From the NCBI RefSeq assembly GCF_001625305.1, contig NW_017804242.1:625223-689222 (forward strand): a stretch of DNA of 64,000 nt, written 5' to 3'. The DNA is from Branchiostoma belcheri. Lineage: Eukaryota > Chordata > Leptocardii > Amphioxiformes > Branchiostomatidae. Position 1 is the first letter of the stretch. Each line of letters starts with the position of its first letter. The translations under genes were made by a program, and so were the position numbers. Positions 34,401 through 46,907 of this stretch are shown here, one piece after another. The notes beneath the pieces were generated by a model, which saw only the letters and a program-made list of their open reading frames with translations, did not search any database and was not told where the DNA came from.

Positions 34401-35364
34401 ATCTTGAATATACAGTTAGCAATAATATTATTATACCTTTGTCCCTTTCCTAATGCAGCATGGCTACCAGGATTTAAGTGTGCACTTACTTGTATGCCAT
34501 AACAAACTTTGACCTTAAAAATCTGGCTCTACGCAGGGCTCTATGCAAAAATTCTGAATGTGTCTTGGGTACTTTAGGTGATAGATGACATGCAAACTAG
34601 TTATGCTATCGTATGTTAACAAATGATCACATGTTAAAATATGATCACATGTCAATGTCGTACAATATTATGAGCTTAATGTGTTACATCTTTCTACATA
34701 AGCACAGAAGCTGTTAGCTTCTGGGACTAATATTAATTGTCCAAATTGTAAGGATCCTGAAATTCTACTAAGAAGTATTAATGTCTTTCACCACAAGCCA
34801 TTAGCATTACCCAGTTAGTACTTTAATAGAGCACTGAAAAACTACAGCTTCATTAGCTTCTACAACAAGCTCAAGGAACTAAAAATGTTTTGCTAATATG
34901 TAAGCACAGAAATTGTACTCAACTTGCACAAAAGCACCATGTGTTGTATATTTGTCTTCGTTAGTAGCAATGAAAATCAAGTAGATACCTACTAGATTCT
35001 AGGTATATTCTATTTTTTTTAAATATATAAATGCTGAAACACTACAAACACTAACACCAACTTTCATAATCCCACCAAGATCTGGCCTGTCCTGACAAGG
35101 GTCACTATAAACTTTTGCCCTCATCTTCACATAATGCAGGTGGAGGTCTTCGCAGATGTTGTTGATATCTGAAGTACATATCTCAAAAATTATTGACTGA
35201 TGCTACATTGGTAGATTGTGTTTTTTTACTTGGTGGTGTTATGAGAGTATCTGATGTTAAATATTTCTAGAATATCTGGAGGTTAGCTATCTGAGCTGAA
35301 TCTGTCCCTTAATTACCTGAGTATCTACTCAGCTTAACCTGCTAAAAGCTTAGAATCTTAACAC
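31421..35364. other. Long stretch without a recognised gene
   Basis: No coding exon found. 32082-32185 and 32183-32285 are two tandem copies of a unit of about 102 bp (GTGTCGYGGGGAATGCTGAA, then TTTGTTCTG-GTTTTGG). 33095-33135 contains GC-rich GGGGCCCCG palindromes. 33180-33285 is the terminal part of the dispersed repeat at 37730-38335. The rest is AT-rich. Confidence 0.5.
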
Positions 35365-35457
35365 TCAAGCAGATGTTGGGGGAGGTTTGTAACGTTTTCT
35401 GGCTGTCCCGGGCTAGTCAGGAAAAGTTACTACTGTTCCTCCCAATATCTGCTTGGA
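35365..35457. mobile_element. Short MITE, CTCCAAGCAG family
   Basis: Left end CTCAAGCAGATGTTGGGGGAG and right end CTCCCAATATCTGCTTGGAG are inverted repeats. The whole element is about 93 bp. It has the terminus of the 8001-8180 family, but no clear duplication was seen. Confidence 0.6.
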
Positions 35458-35976
35458 GATGACATCATCACATTCACAGCTGCTGCTGCACAGTTCACGT
35501 CTGTTGAGCTGGAACAGCAGAAGGTCATGTAGGTGTCACTCTTCCAGGCCGTACTGCAAGGGACAAGAAAACATACAGTCTAAATTTGTTAGCAACTATT
35601 ACATTTGTCAAATCTGTTGTTCCTCAAAGAAATAATGAATCAGATGTGTTTATATCTGGGCAGTATATGAATAGAATAGAATAGAAATAGTATAAATATG
35701 TTGCACTAGTAAACTGTGATATTTATTTTTATTGAAAAACACTGATTATAATCATAGAGTTGTTTGAGCTCAGTGGTTTTGTTTGAATTTCTCACTATCA
35801 AAATCTAGAACATTTGGAAATTTGGTAGCTGCACAATCAACATATAACTTTTTTTACATGTAAAACAAAAAACAGTTACTGAAAATAATGTTATAATCAT
35901 GATAAATATGTCTTTAATAGGAAACAGTAGAATCCATATTTGATTTTTCTAACCTTCTTATTCTTAACCAATCATC

Positions 35977-38900
35977 CTATAAGCAGCTGTTCCAGTTGGA
36001 CCTGTAGTTGATAGATGTTGGCCCGTCGTTCAGTATGCATTCACCCCCGGCCAATTTATAACAGTCACGCTAAAAGAAGATAAAGTAATCGTATAATTTT
36101 TACCTGTATGAGTGCCTATGTGTGCGTGTTTCTCCACATTTGCAGTCCTCATAACTTCAGAACACCATAATGGATTGTGATAATATTTGGTATTTGCTAG
36201 GTTTTAGAGAGACAAAGATCAAGTTTAGATATGGGCCTCCTGGTGGCTGACCTTGGTACTGCAGCAGAACTGGGTTTTGTATCTTTTGTCCTGAACTTTT
36301 GTCCTACATAATTTAGGATGAAATTCTGTAATTTCAGTGTTTTACACAATTATAGTACTTTCTGATACATGTAATGTATGTAATATTGCAGGTGAAACAT
36401 CAACAGGTACCAGTTATGCAAATAATGACCTAATCTGCATAATTAGCGTGAAAATTCTATGATTCCTTAATGGTGAATTATAGAAATTTTATACCTTGTG
36501 ACATGTGTTACTTCAAGGACATTGTACAGAAGATATAATGTCTTTGGTTACTTAAAGGTTAACATCAATATGCATAATTATATTATCTTAATGTAGATGT
36601 CATTTCATAATGAATGAGGACAATGTTGAAATGAAACATTGCCAAAGGATAGGAATTTTACATGCAAAATATTGTAATTTGAGTTTATGGTAGAGAGAAA
36701 TAGATTATGGTAAATACACATGTACAACCTCATTTCCATAATCAATGAGACAAATCCAAGATCTCTGAATTGTTTTATGTTAGAATGAAATTCACACACA
36801 TACAAACACATACACATCTCATTTGAATTATCTATGAATGTTCACCTTGAGTACATTGTACTATAAATTATATAATGTAGCATGACGCAATGGCCAGGGT
36901 CAAACGAGTGCAGTAAGGTACAGCCCTTACATGTACCGGTACTTTGACTAAGTACAATATGTATATTCTTGTTTGAGCCCGTGCTGAACACAGAAGAATC
37001 AAGGAAGGCACCACAAGGTTCTAAGGCACCTAAGGACAAGGAAGAAAAATGTGGGGTTATCTACCACATAAGTTGCCAGGGAAACACTCAGGGAAACTGA
37101 GCGCTCACTAAAAACCAGGTTTCTAGAACATAGACGACCCAGTTCTGTTGCATGTGAGGTGTCTCAGCACATCCACATAGAATCACCGGGACACACAGTG
37201 GATCTGGAGGGGGTCAGAATCTTGGATACCGAACAGGATTACTTCAAGAGAGGCATAAAAGAGGCCATTGACTTCAGACAACCTTTGACCCTTTGCTGAC
37301 GTCACACGTGGGAAAAATCAGGTGTCCACAGTATTTGGGTCAGATAGCTGCAAGACTCAGTGATTCAGTCAAAAATTCCGGTGAGTCAAATTTTGAGTTG
37401 GAGAACAGTTTTCATAAGGTTCTATCGAACAGTTTTGAAAATTAAAGACTAAAAAGGTAATAATATTCAACTTCTGCATGAATGGTGAAATTTCAGGTAT
37501 GTGTACTGTTACTACTTTTTTTACGGTCCCTCACTGACTTAGTCAGATCATGCTTAGTTTCCTTTTTTTTGCTGGGTGCACAGGAAAGGTAACAAACTGA
37601 AATTGAGTGGATTGTGCTATCACAAGACAAAAATAATTATCTGGGTACATTATAGATGCTGGGGATTAACCTATTTGGTAGAATACAAAATAGTATTTAT
37701 CTCATTGCAAGGACATTATTCTATATTATACCTTCGCCAAGAAGGTTGTGTTTTCAAAGGCGTTCGTGTGTGTGTGTGTGTGTATGTCCGTCCGTCTGTG
37801 GACACGATAACTTGAGAAGGCCTTGAGGGATTGTCTTGATACTTGGTAGGTGGGTCCGTCATGATGAGACCTGAAAATGATTAGATTTTGGACCCCCTAG
37901 CGGCTTGTTATGGTACTGCAGCTGAACTTCCAGTTTTGATATCTCATGATCTAGACATGCAAAAGAAATTTGGTTGGTTGGTAGGTCTTGTGCTGAGGAA
38001 GAAGTGACGTGAGTTTGCTTGTGATTTGCTTTGGAACTGCAGGGCTGTCTGATTGAAAATATTCAGAAGAGGATAACTCAACAATCAGTTGACGGTGAAA
38101 ATCATTAAAGATAATGCATTCAAATCAGGACCTCATTTGCATAATTCATGAAGAAATGCAAGTCTAAGAATGGCATTGTTTGTTAATACATGACTGTCTT
38201 TTGGTTGAGAATATGATAAATTGATATAATTCATAAAAATGAGGATCCTATTTGCACAACAGGGGGAATAATCTACAAATTGTCAGTCATAAAGACTAAC
38301 ATCATTTGGCGAAAGTATGAGATCGGGGAACTCTAGTTTATAATGTCCGGTTGCTCAGCGTACACAACTGTTTGACCAGCAGATTCAGGTTAGTAGCCGG
38401 ACTTTGGGATACAATAGGTCAATGCTTAGATTAACAACTGACAGTGACTTTACTTTTATTGTCATCATGATTGAGGTCTCTATCAATCAAGCTAATTTAC
38501 CTTGTATACATGTATATTTGGGACAGGCCATTACCTGTGTTATACCAGGGGATCAGGTGCTATTCTCATCCAAGCTGTTAAGCTGACAGGAACTTAAATG
38601 AGAATGTTTAATGCGCTGGTTTACCTTCCTGTTACCCCAGCGTCCCTTGAAGTTCAACCATGTCCAGGATCCGGTGTAACCTCCGTCTGGCCGGTGCATG
38701 GTGAAGGGTACGTTCTTCCAAGTGTCCCATGCCGTCCCCGCACTGGTTTCATCCTGAAGTTTATTGTTGATGGGGATACTCTTGTATGTGCGGGTGCCAG
38801 GGGTGGACCAGAGGCCGTGGCTACCTGTGATGTATAAAATATCAAGGAGATCAGTTGAAATCTCAGTTAGCTACATGTAACAGCAACTTAGGCCTCAAAA

Positions 38901-41900
38901 CTACTAAGGGCTTGAGGAGTAGGTTGAAATTATTCACTTTGAAGCTATTTTTGTAAGATATCAAGTCAGATGTAAGAATTCACTGGTGTGATAATTAAAA
39001 AGAAATGATAATTACCCTTTGCTGAATACAAAACGGGATGTGTCCCATCGGTCCGTACAATGTCGCCGGGCTTATTGTAAGTCTGTGATGCAGCATCCCA
39101 GTAGTATTCACCTACACCAATAAATAAATTTATAATTAAACTTATTTTGAGTTTGAATTGAATTAACCTTGTGGTTCATTACATGCAGTAATACACATAA
39201 TTATGTATAATTCTTTTATGCCAGTGCAGTTTTTATCTAAAATACAGTTTGAAGAAATTAAATAGAAAAACAATTGAAGAGAAAAAAAGTAAGCAGCCAC
39301 TTCAAAATTCTTTCTTTATAATTTTTATTGTATTTGTTCGGCCTGACATAGCACTGCATTAAACATTTGACCTCAGCCACACTATTTAATCAAGACTAAA
39401 ATGCTGGGCACAACCCAAATGTAGTTTGAACTGACATGCAGGTTTCTGTATGCTTTAAAAATTGGCTTAAAGTCTGTATAGATCTACCTCCAAAATCGTG
39501 TGCAGAAACATAGATGCTAATTGGTTGTCCGTTCTCCAATCGAATTTTCATGTGCTCCCAGTCACCAACATGATGCCCAAAAGTAGAGTATCCACCAACA
39601 CAGGAACCCAAAATACGAACTCCTGTAGCACGAACAAAAAAAAGTAACATTAATAGCAAAAGCCACTCCTATCAACAAGTCGAATCGTGCATCTCAGTAA
39701 AGAATAGATGTGTGTTTCTTTTTCTAGTTTTTGCGTATAATGATTTAAGAGGAGTTGATACATTAATAGTGACACAGGTATTTGATATTAACTCACTTTA
39801 GCCATGGGTTACACAACGTACCAGTGTCAGGTGCAGCTGTCAGAGTCAGGTGTAAAATAAATTGTCTTCAAATAGATCTTGGCTTCAGGCCTTTAAATAG
39901 ATATTATATTATAAAAACACTCAAAAATACCTTAATTACGAGTATCTTAATTTTGATATATACACTCAGATAAACCAATGGATAAACCTACCGATACAAA
40001 CTCGCTTCCCCCTGTTGTAAGGGTAGAACATCCAGTAGAATATGTCTGTAGTGGTCGGGGTGATCTGTTTGGCAACAGCGTACACAGGGGGCTGATGGGA
40101 AGATGTGACTCTCTCCCCACTGAAGAAAGGCAGTCTGTCGGAAGCCTCGTCCAGGTGTTGATTGCTGCTCATGTAACAGTTCACGGAACAGGTGGGAAGG
40201 GTTGAAGGTGTGCTGGAAAATGCTCTATTGCCATCGTACACCTTAACGTTCTGTAGATGGAATGCGACACTTGAAGGATTGTAGGTCTCACCCTTCGCAA
40301 GCCACACTTTTGGTGCATACTTCTTCACTATCTGTTCAGTCAGCGGGACAGGTTTACCTAAGGATCATCATCATATATCATGGAGGTAAAAAGAGAATAT
40401 ATCAGCATAATTCAGCAAAGTCAGTAGGAATAGAATGAGAAAGTAAAGACAGCAGCTCTACTTTTTATGCTGCTTGAAAGAAGAAAATGTTTCATCTCCC
40501 CAAGACCACATAACCAAAAACGGCCCTGCAGTTCCAGAACACATTTTCCTGAGATGAAAAGCTATGTAATTGGCCACTAAAAATCAAAACCTAGCATGAC
40601 TGTAAAGGACAAAAAATACAAAAACTGGAAGTGTTAAAGAACTTAGCTTTCCCCAGCCCATCAGTTTGGTAACGAATTGAATCTGTTTAAATCATTATCA
40701 ATGTCTCTCATTGAACAATTTATCACACTATTGGATGGTTAAATATTAAGCCACTTCCAGGTACTTGAGGGTGCCAACACAAGGATCCCCGAACACGCTG
40801 CTGGAGGCCCTCACAGAGCAGCTGGACCGCGCGCGCATCTGTTTCGGGTGAAAATATTACCCGTCGTGCTTAGCGACCCTTCCACCACCGCCTGAGCTGG
40901 ACCTCCCCTGACAGCTGCCCCTGATCCATTAACTCAATAATGCCTGTTCAAGGGCTTCGGCAGTTGGTGGTGCAAATTGGGCCGCTGTGGGCACCTTAAG
41001 CCCTCGGGATGTGATGACCGTACAGGGCAGACAGGATGTGGATCTGTCGTCCAGCAGGACAACTATAATGGTTGATGTTCACAGACTCGACGTGGCCCAG
41101 AGGTTCTTGCTACAAATAATAAATTTAAACTTCCTAAAATGAAAAGCTTAATTTCAGCCAAACTGGGCAACCTATTTCAGAAAGGATTATGAATATCATT
41201 TGAACTATTTGCGCTTGTTCTTGATACCATCTGTAGGGTATGGTCATTTCCACGTAAAAAGGAAATTCAGGATAAGAGGTTTTGACAAGATATTTCAATA
41301 CTATAAGGCCTCGATAAGTGTACTTAACATTACGTAATTGTAATGGAATGTTATGTAATGCATGATGATTTTATGTATTAGTACATGTATCAGACCATGT
41401 TGGCATGGTGGCTTTAAATATTAAAAACTTAAGGTGTCTTTTTAATGTCCAACTGTGAATCGGCTTTGTTGGCTTTCTAATACAGTTGATTTATGCTGGC
41501 ACTTACCGCAAGTATAGCTCACTTCCAGGTACTTGAAGGTGCCAACACAAGTATCCCCGAACACGCTGTTGGAGGCCCTCACAGAGCAGCTGGACTTTCC
41601 CTGACAGCTGCCCCTGACCCGAACCAGGCTGTTGGGGCTTCGGCAGTTGGTGGTGTGGATTGCGACGTTGGGGCAAAACCCTCGGGAGGTCCGGCCGTAC
41701 ATGGCAGACAGGATGTTGATCTGTTGTCCAGCAGGACAACTGATGGTCAGTGTTTGGTGTTCACAGACTCGAAGGGGACCTGGCCTTTGCCAGAGGCGTT
41801 GATAGATTTCATCGTCTTCGTTCACACCCAATACTTGGTTGCTGCTAGAGCTGATGTAAACTTCTTTCAGCTCTCCTTCAATTTGCTGCCAGCTACTGCC

Positions 41901-44576
41901 TTGAGGTGTCCCTGCACTTAAACCTGAAAGAAAAGATGCTTGTCTAATAAACCAGGTCTAATCAAAGACGTTGTCCATGGAAAACCAGAGCGTCAAGGGA
42001 GTTATAATGTGCATTATCAGCTTGAAATCATTCAGAATAGAAAAAAAATGGATCACGGCGATACAACTAGAAAGAACACTGACTTTCAGTTATTCCAGAC
42101 AATCGTGTACTTCCCAATATATTTCTGATATGTTTATTATAATTATGATGCATATGAAAATAAGTAGCCTACCACATCGTACGAAGATCTCGTCCTTCCC
42201 GTTGACACCCCAGACCTCGCCATTCCCTGACGTGATCTGTTTCAAGTCACCGCTGACCCCTTCCCAGCCGGTTCCAGCTGAAGCCTCATTACCAGACGTT
42301 CCCGTGCGGTAGAAGATCAGGTCCTTACTGTTGACGCCCCAAACTCCGGCTGGTCCAACCGACACGAATTTCAGCTTCCCAGCAATGTGCTGCCAGCCTG
42401 TTCCTGTACGTATGAAAATGAGAGGACACAAGACTCAAGACAGAGCACAACTTTCATCGGATTTCCTACAAGTTCAAGGGAATTATGACACGATTGATCC
42501 AAGCTGTATCTCACCTGCCGGATTGCTTTCTGTGATTCCAGTACGTCGAAAAATGTCATCCCCAGAGGTGACGCCCCACACCTGATTGCTAGTTGAGCTG
42601 ACATGCACCTGCTTCAACTTTCCTCCAATTGGTTGCCAGCCAGACCCTTGGGGAGAACTCGAACTTATTCCTATAATTAAAAAAAACAAAAGAGTATTGG
42701 AGCAAAAATACAGGCATCATGTGCTAGCAAGACTAGAAACTATCAGAAATGATAATAATGAGCATACCTACTTAATAAATGCTTTGAAAAACTCCAGATC
42801 TGTCCACTAGATCAGGGGACCAATCAGAACGTACAAGTTAATCAATGACTTACCTAATCGGATAAAGATATAATCGTCGCTGTTGACTCCCCACACGATG
42901 TTTTTTCCAGATGAGATCTGCTTTAGGGCTCCGCCAATTCGTACCCATCCTGTGCCCAGAGAAGCTTCGTTCCCGTAAGTTCCAGTTCTGTAGAAGATTT
43001 CGTCGTCGCTATTCACTCCCCAAACACCTGATGGACCGACCGACACGAACTTCAGCTCTCCGTTAGTCTGTTGCCAACTTCCTCTCCTTCTACATGTACC
43101 TGTAGAGGAAATGGATCCAATGATTAGAAGTTCATGGCACTTACTGTACGATGTACCTAGTACATGTATTGTATGGGTGAAAATCTTTCCCTTTGCTTTT
43201 TAATATTTCATTTCTGATTATTCAAATGACTTCTACGTTTACATAATCCATGCATAAGTGATGTCACAAGTATGAAATTCTTTAACCACTGAGGACATAA
43301 CATTATCAATTATGCAACTTAGGCTCTTATTATGAGTCCATAATAAATATCTGCCATCTTCCACCTGCCACAGTTACATTTTTACAGTAACTAATAAAAA
43401 AAAACTGATTAGGGAATGCAATCATTTCAAAAAATCATGCAAAGGTGAAGGTTACACATCCACTGCAGTGTAATAAGATATGCCAAAAAACAATTACTCA
43501 TGCAAGGTACATAATTACACTTATGCAAATCAGGAGCAGTAAGACCTTTGTCTTCCCAAGATCTACCCACATGCCATCCTCGATATCATAAATCCACTCA
43601 AGCCTTCTTGTTGCTGACCAAAAATATGCAGAAACACAGACAGACCGACAGGCACAAAGACAGAATGAACAAAAACAACAATTCGGAGACCTCATACCTC
43701 CATGAAATATGCATGAGTTTATGTAAAATTGTTATTGGGGGGATTTGTCTCATTGTATATGGAAGTAAGGTCGTAATTAACAATCTAACTGTTGGTTTTC
43801 TAAACTCAAATTACAATATTTTGCGTAAGGAATTCCTTTCCCTTGGCAATATTTCATTTCAACATGTTCTCATTAATGATGCAAATGACCTCCACATTAA
43901 GGTAATATATGCATAGTGACTGTATGCATAGTTAACATTTTATATATTAACTTACACATGTTACAAGGTATAAAATTCCCATCATTCACCATTAATAAAT
44001 CTAAAAATTTTCACATTAATTGTGCAAATTAGGTCATTATTTGCATAGTTGGTATCTGTCGATGTTTCACCTGCCATAGATTACATACATTACATGTATG
44101 AAAGTGCTATCATGTAAAACACTAATTGTAGAATTCCCTACTAAATTATCCAAATTTAGCCTTCAGTTGCATAATTGGCACTTGATTATGTACATGCAAC
44201 CTACATGTATGTATCGGAAACGATGAAAATACGTTGTTTCTTTCTGGACTTATCCGATTTAAAAGATTTCACCAGAAACTCCGGATCCCCTGCAGTTCCT
44301 AAACAAGCTGCTAGGGGGACCAAACCTACACCATTTATTCCTGACAGGAAAAGCTATCTGTCACCAAAAAATCAAGACCATAGCATGTTCAGGACAAAAG
44401 ATACAAAAACCGGAAGTTCTGCCGCAGTACCAAGGTCAGCCAACAGGAGGCCCATGTTTGACCTTGACCTTTGTCTTCCAAAGACTTACCTGCATACTAA
44501 ATATCATCACAAACCATAAACTTTAAGGCGTTCTGAAGTTATGATGACTACAAATGTGCAGAAACACAAACACACA

Positions 44577-44624
<48 letters not shown>

Positions 44625-46907
44625 TACCAAAAACAATACCTCCATTTTTACCTCCATGAAAAATGAGGTACATGTATTGTTTCTGGTGCGTATGTGTCTC
44701 TGCTTGGAGAGTAAGGTCCTTCACTGATGACAGTCCCTTCACTGAGCACAGTGCCAGGCAAGTTCGCTGTGATCACAGGTNNNNNNNNNNNNNNNNNNNN
44801 NNNNNNNNNNNNNNNNNNNNNNNNNNNNNNNNNNNNNNNNNNNNNNNNNNNNNNNNNNNNNNNNNNNNNNNNNNNNNNNNNNNNNNNNNNNNNNNNNNNN
44901 NNNNNNNNNNNNNNNNNNNNNNNNNNNNNNNNNNNNNNNNNNNNNCCCGGGAAAATGTTGAAAAATGAACCTTCTAAAATGGCATTTCGTGCATTTTTGA
45001 GAGGATTTCTAAGAAAAAATTTTTATTCACTGACAAAGGGAGCAATACCAGTCCATCTTTTCAAGAAAAATCTCCAGGACCTTTACATGAAATGTGGACC
45101 AAAAAGTGGACCTTTACATAAAATGTGGACCAAAAAGTGGACCTCTACATAAAAAGTGGACCAAAAAGTGGACCTTCCGAACCCCCCAAACCCAGGGGGG
45201 CTACGGGAATGCTTCGCTGAGCACAGTCCCTTTACTGAGCACAACGCCTTCGCTGATCATTATCACAGGTCCTTTGCTGAGCACAGTGCATTCGCTGAGC
45301 ACAGGTCCTTAGCTGAGCACAGCACCTTCGCTTAGCACAGCGCCTTCGCTGAGCACAGCATCTTCCTAACACGAAAAGCTAACTCATCAAAAATCAAAAC
45401 CCCAGATTGTCCAGGATAAAAGAAAACCGTAAGTTCTGCTACAGTACAACAGGAGGGTTTGCAGAAAAGGCTGGCTGGCCTGGCAGGCTTTGGGTTTACG
45501 GAAAAGGTGAGTAAGGCTAGGGATACTTTGCAGGCTATCCTTTCTGTGCTCCAAAGGGGGTGCATGGGAGTTTGGTTTCTAACAAATATACTTGAATGTC
45601 TTTATACTTATAGCTCAATGTTTGGGCTGTAAATTTGTTAGAGACCAAACCCCCATGCACACCCTTTGGGACACAGAAAGGATAGCCTGCAAAGTATCCC
45701 TAGCCCTGCCCTTTTTCCCTAACCTTTTCCGTAAACCCAAAGCCAGCCAGGCCAGCCCCAGCTAGCCAGCCTTTTCTGCAAACCCACAAAAGTCAGCGCA
45801 CTAGGGGGCTCAAATCCAACTAAGACATCCATCTTCCCAAGACCACAGCTTTCTCAGATTTTCCAAATGGCCTCGCCTGCAAAGTAGTGGTTATAAGGAT
45901 TTCAGTTTTGGTGAACATTGTTAAAATACAGCAGGTTGTAACTCACCAACTTGTCGTTTTTGGGGAAGCCAGGATTCACCACCGAATTCTTCGGTCAGGT
46001 CACTTCCATTCTTGTGGACAAAAGAATGGGAATAGTATAAGAACAAGTAATCTACATTCATGAACCAGCACCCTGCCTCCCTGAGGATCTAGACCTTATC
46101 TTTACCGGGTGCAATATCCAAGGGAGTTCATGTTGAACCAGATGACAGGATGACAGGGACCTTCTACAGCCTGAAGAGAGCTCTACACCATGACTGCACA
46201 CCAGGCTATATTGTAACAACGAACCCACACGTCCAAATTGCCACCCAAACCAATTAAATGTACCTTCTCCATCATATCCATCATATCCATCATATCCATG
46301 GTATCGTCTTTATCCCCACCAACTTGACCATCGATCAATTCTGCAAGATGAATTTCAACAAAAACTTCCTTCATCAAAAGCCGCAAGTTGAACCTATTTT
46401 CAGTCAGCCTGATGTTGTATAAAATCTAGTATGTGAGTTGTTCTGTTTACAAAGATAGATGATGTTAATCTTCTTCCCATATATATCATGGGCATGTATA
46501 TAATGTCCTTCAAAAGAAAGACTGAACAGCCAAACAATCATATTTTATGAAACATTTAAAGGCCTAAATATTGAAATTCTACCTTCCAGTCGTTCGACAA
46601 AGGATTCAACCTTCCCTGCAACTGACAGGTCCTTTTTCTCAGGAGCAGCAGACGACTGCAGGACTGAAATGGTAGATGAAAGACAATCAAGCAAGGAAAA
46701 CTAAGGCCACACCAATTTAATTTCTTGAAAAAAATCTCCAAGCACATCTTTTGGGACCTGCAAAGATTAAGACAGTATCAAAATTGACCAGGCGGTATTC
46801 AAGTAAGTGAATTTATAAAGTAGTGAATGTGTGCGATAATTACTTGCAGTTCCTCCCACAGCCAGTAGGAGGAGCATCCCTCGGTACATGGCCTGGAACA
46901 TCATCAT
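35977..46907 (-). CDS. Secreted tectonin / SUEL-lectin / Vps62-domain protein
   Basis: Thirteen exons join in phase to 741 aa: 46907-46844, 46663-46583, 46340-46264, 46010-45947, 43099-42854, 42670-42515, 42403-42173, 41923-41507, 40357-39992, 39622-39488, 39111-39016, 38824-38625 and 36069-35977. Residues 1-21 ([21 protein letters not shown]) are a signal peptide. Residues 22-95 are an acidic linker with [10 protein letters not shown]. Residues 96-355 are about six tectonin repeats (VWGVNS-x-D-x-IF-x-R-x-G). Residues 357-445 are a SUEL/galactose-binding lectin domain ([32 protein letters not shown]). Residues 446-741 match Vps62/DUF946 ([22 protein letters not shown]), ending in a Cys-containing tail. 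Likely secreted and glycan-binding, perhaps in innate immunity or egg protection. An in-frame ATG at 46991 could extend the N-terminus, but MMM starts the hydrophobic signal cleanly. The final exon is the least certain. Confidence 0.86.
37048..37320 (+). pseudogene. Penelope-like element GIY-YIG endonuclease fragment
   Basis: The plus strand reads [12 protein letters not shown]. After a frameshift near 37090 it reads [17 protein letters not shown] ... VSQHI-x-ESPGH ... [13 protein letters not shown], ending at TGA. This is the C-terminal GIY-YIG nuclease region of Penelope-like retroelements. It lies in the last intron of the tectonin gene, antisense to it. The reverse transcriptase part is absent. 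Confidence 0.85.
37730..38335 (+). repeat. Dispersed repeat, CTTCGCCAAGAAGGTT type, full copy
   Basis: Runs from CCTTCGCCAAGAAGGTTGTG and a (TG)n patch to CATTTGGCGAAAGTATGAGATC near 38330. The GCGAAGG/CTTCGCC ends are inverted, so the repeat may be a TIR element. It shares its 5' half with 2541-2830 and its 3' part with 33180-33285. Confidence 0.75.
40755..41100 (-). pseudogene. Decayed duplicate of the SUEL-lectin exon
   Basis: The plus-strand blocks CACTTCCAGGTACTTGAGGG, CCCCGAACACGCTGCTGGAGG and CAGCTGCCCCTGA match exon 8 of the tectonin gene (41507-41790). Insertions (for example about 40832-40880), a premature stop in the minus reading and a lost splice donor (GGAAGTGGCTTAA in place of the TGCG|gtaagt end) make it non-functional. 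It sits in the intron between the lectin and Vps62 exons, in the same orientation. Confidence 0.85.
43160..44640 (-). repeat. Reversed dispersed repeats and (CA)n microsatellite
   Basis: This is the large intron between linker and tectonin exons. It carries reversed pieces of the CTTCGCCAAGAAGG repeat (CTGCAGTTCCTAAACAAGCTG, GGACAAAAGATACAAAAAC). A CA dinucleotide tract lies at about 44566-44620. No exon seen. Confidence 0.6.
44781..44945. other. Assembly gap (165 N)
   Basis: All bases are N. A GAGCACAG-type minisatellite is present on both sides (44715-44780 and 45212-45363). The gap probably marks collapsed or unresolved tandem repeats plus the missing left end of the 45-kb element. Confidence 0.99.
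44946..45206. mobile_element. CCCGTAGCC-type element, right part, with tandem 33-bp units
   Basis: Matches 13100-13330 over its first half. It then contains about three tandem units of AAATGTGGACCAAAAAGTGG + ACCTTTACAT (about 45081-45177). It ends GAACCCCCC...GGGGGGCTACGGG, the inverse of the left end at 13037. Its own left end is in the assembly gap. Confidence 0.7.
45212..45363. repeat. 17-18 bp minisatellite
   Basis: Repeated TTCGCTGAGCACAGYGCC units, about eight copies, also present to the left of the gap at 44715-44780. Confidence 0.85.
45455..45785. mobile_element. Foldback element with arms of about 140 bp
   Basis: The left arm (45455-45595, GGGTTTGCAGAAAAGGCTGG ...) and the right arm (45640-45785, ... 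CCAGCCTTTTCTGCAAACCC) pair over almost their full length, with a loop of about 45 bp. It splits a copy of the dispersed repeat. Possible imperfect 9-bp duplication ACAACAGGA/ACAAAAGTC. No protein encoded. Confidence 0.85.
46704..46722. repeat. Solitary GGCCACACC-type terminus
   Basis: GGCCACACCAATTTAATTT in the first intron of the tectonin gene, about 40 bp from the exon 2 acceptor, matches the terminus of the element at 57100-57511 (GGCCACACCGATTTAATTTT). No partner end was seen. Confidence 0.5.

Noticed and set aside
35445..35570. Alternative last exon of the tectonin/Vps62 gene
   Set aside because: An acceptor-like CTTGCAG|TACGG exists, but the frame stops after five codons. The exon at 36069-35977 keeps phase and adds cysteines typical of an extracellular domain.
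44663..45152. Frames spanning the N gap
   Set aside because: The N bases translate as X. The flanks are minisatellite and element sequence.
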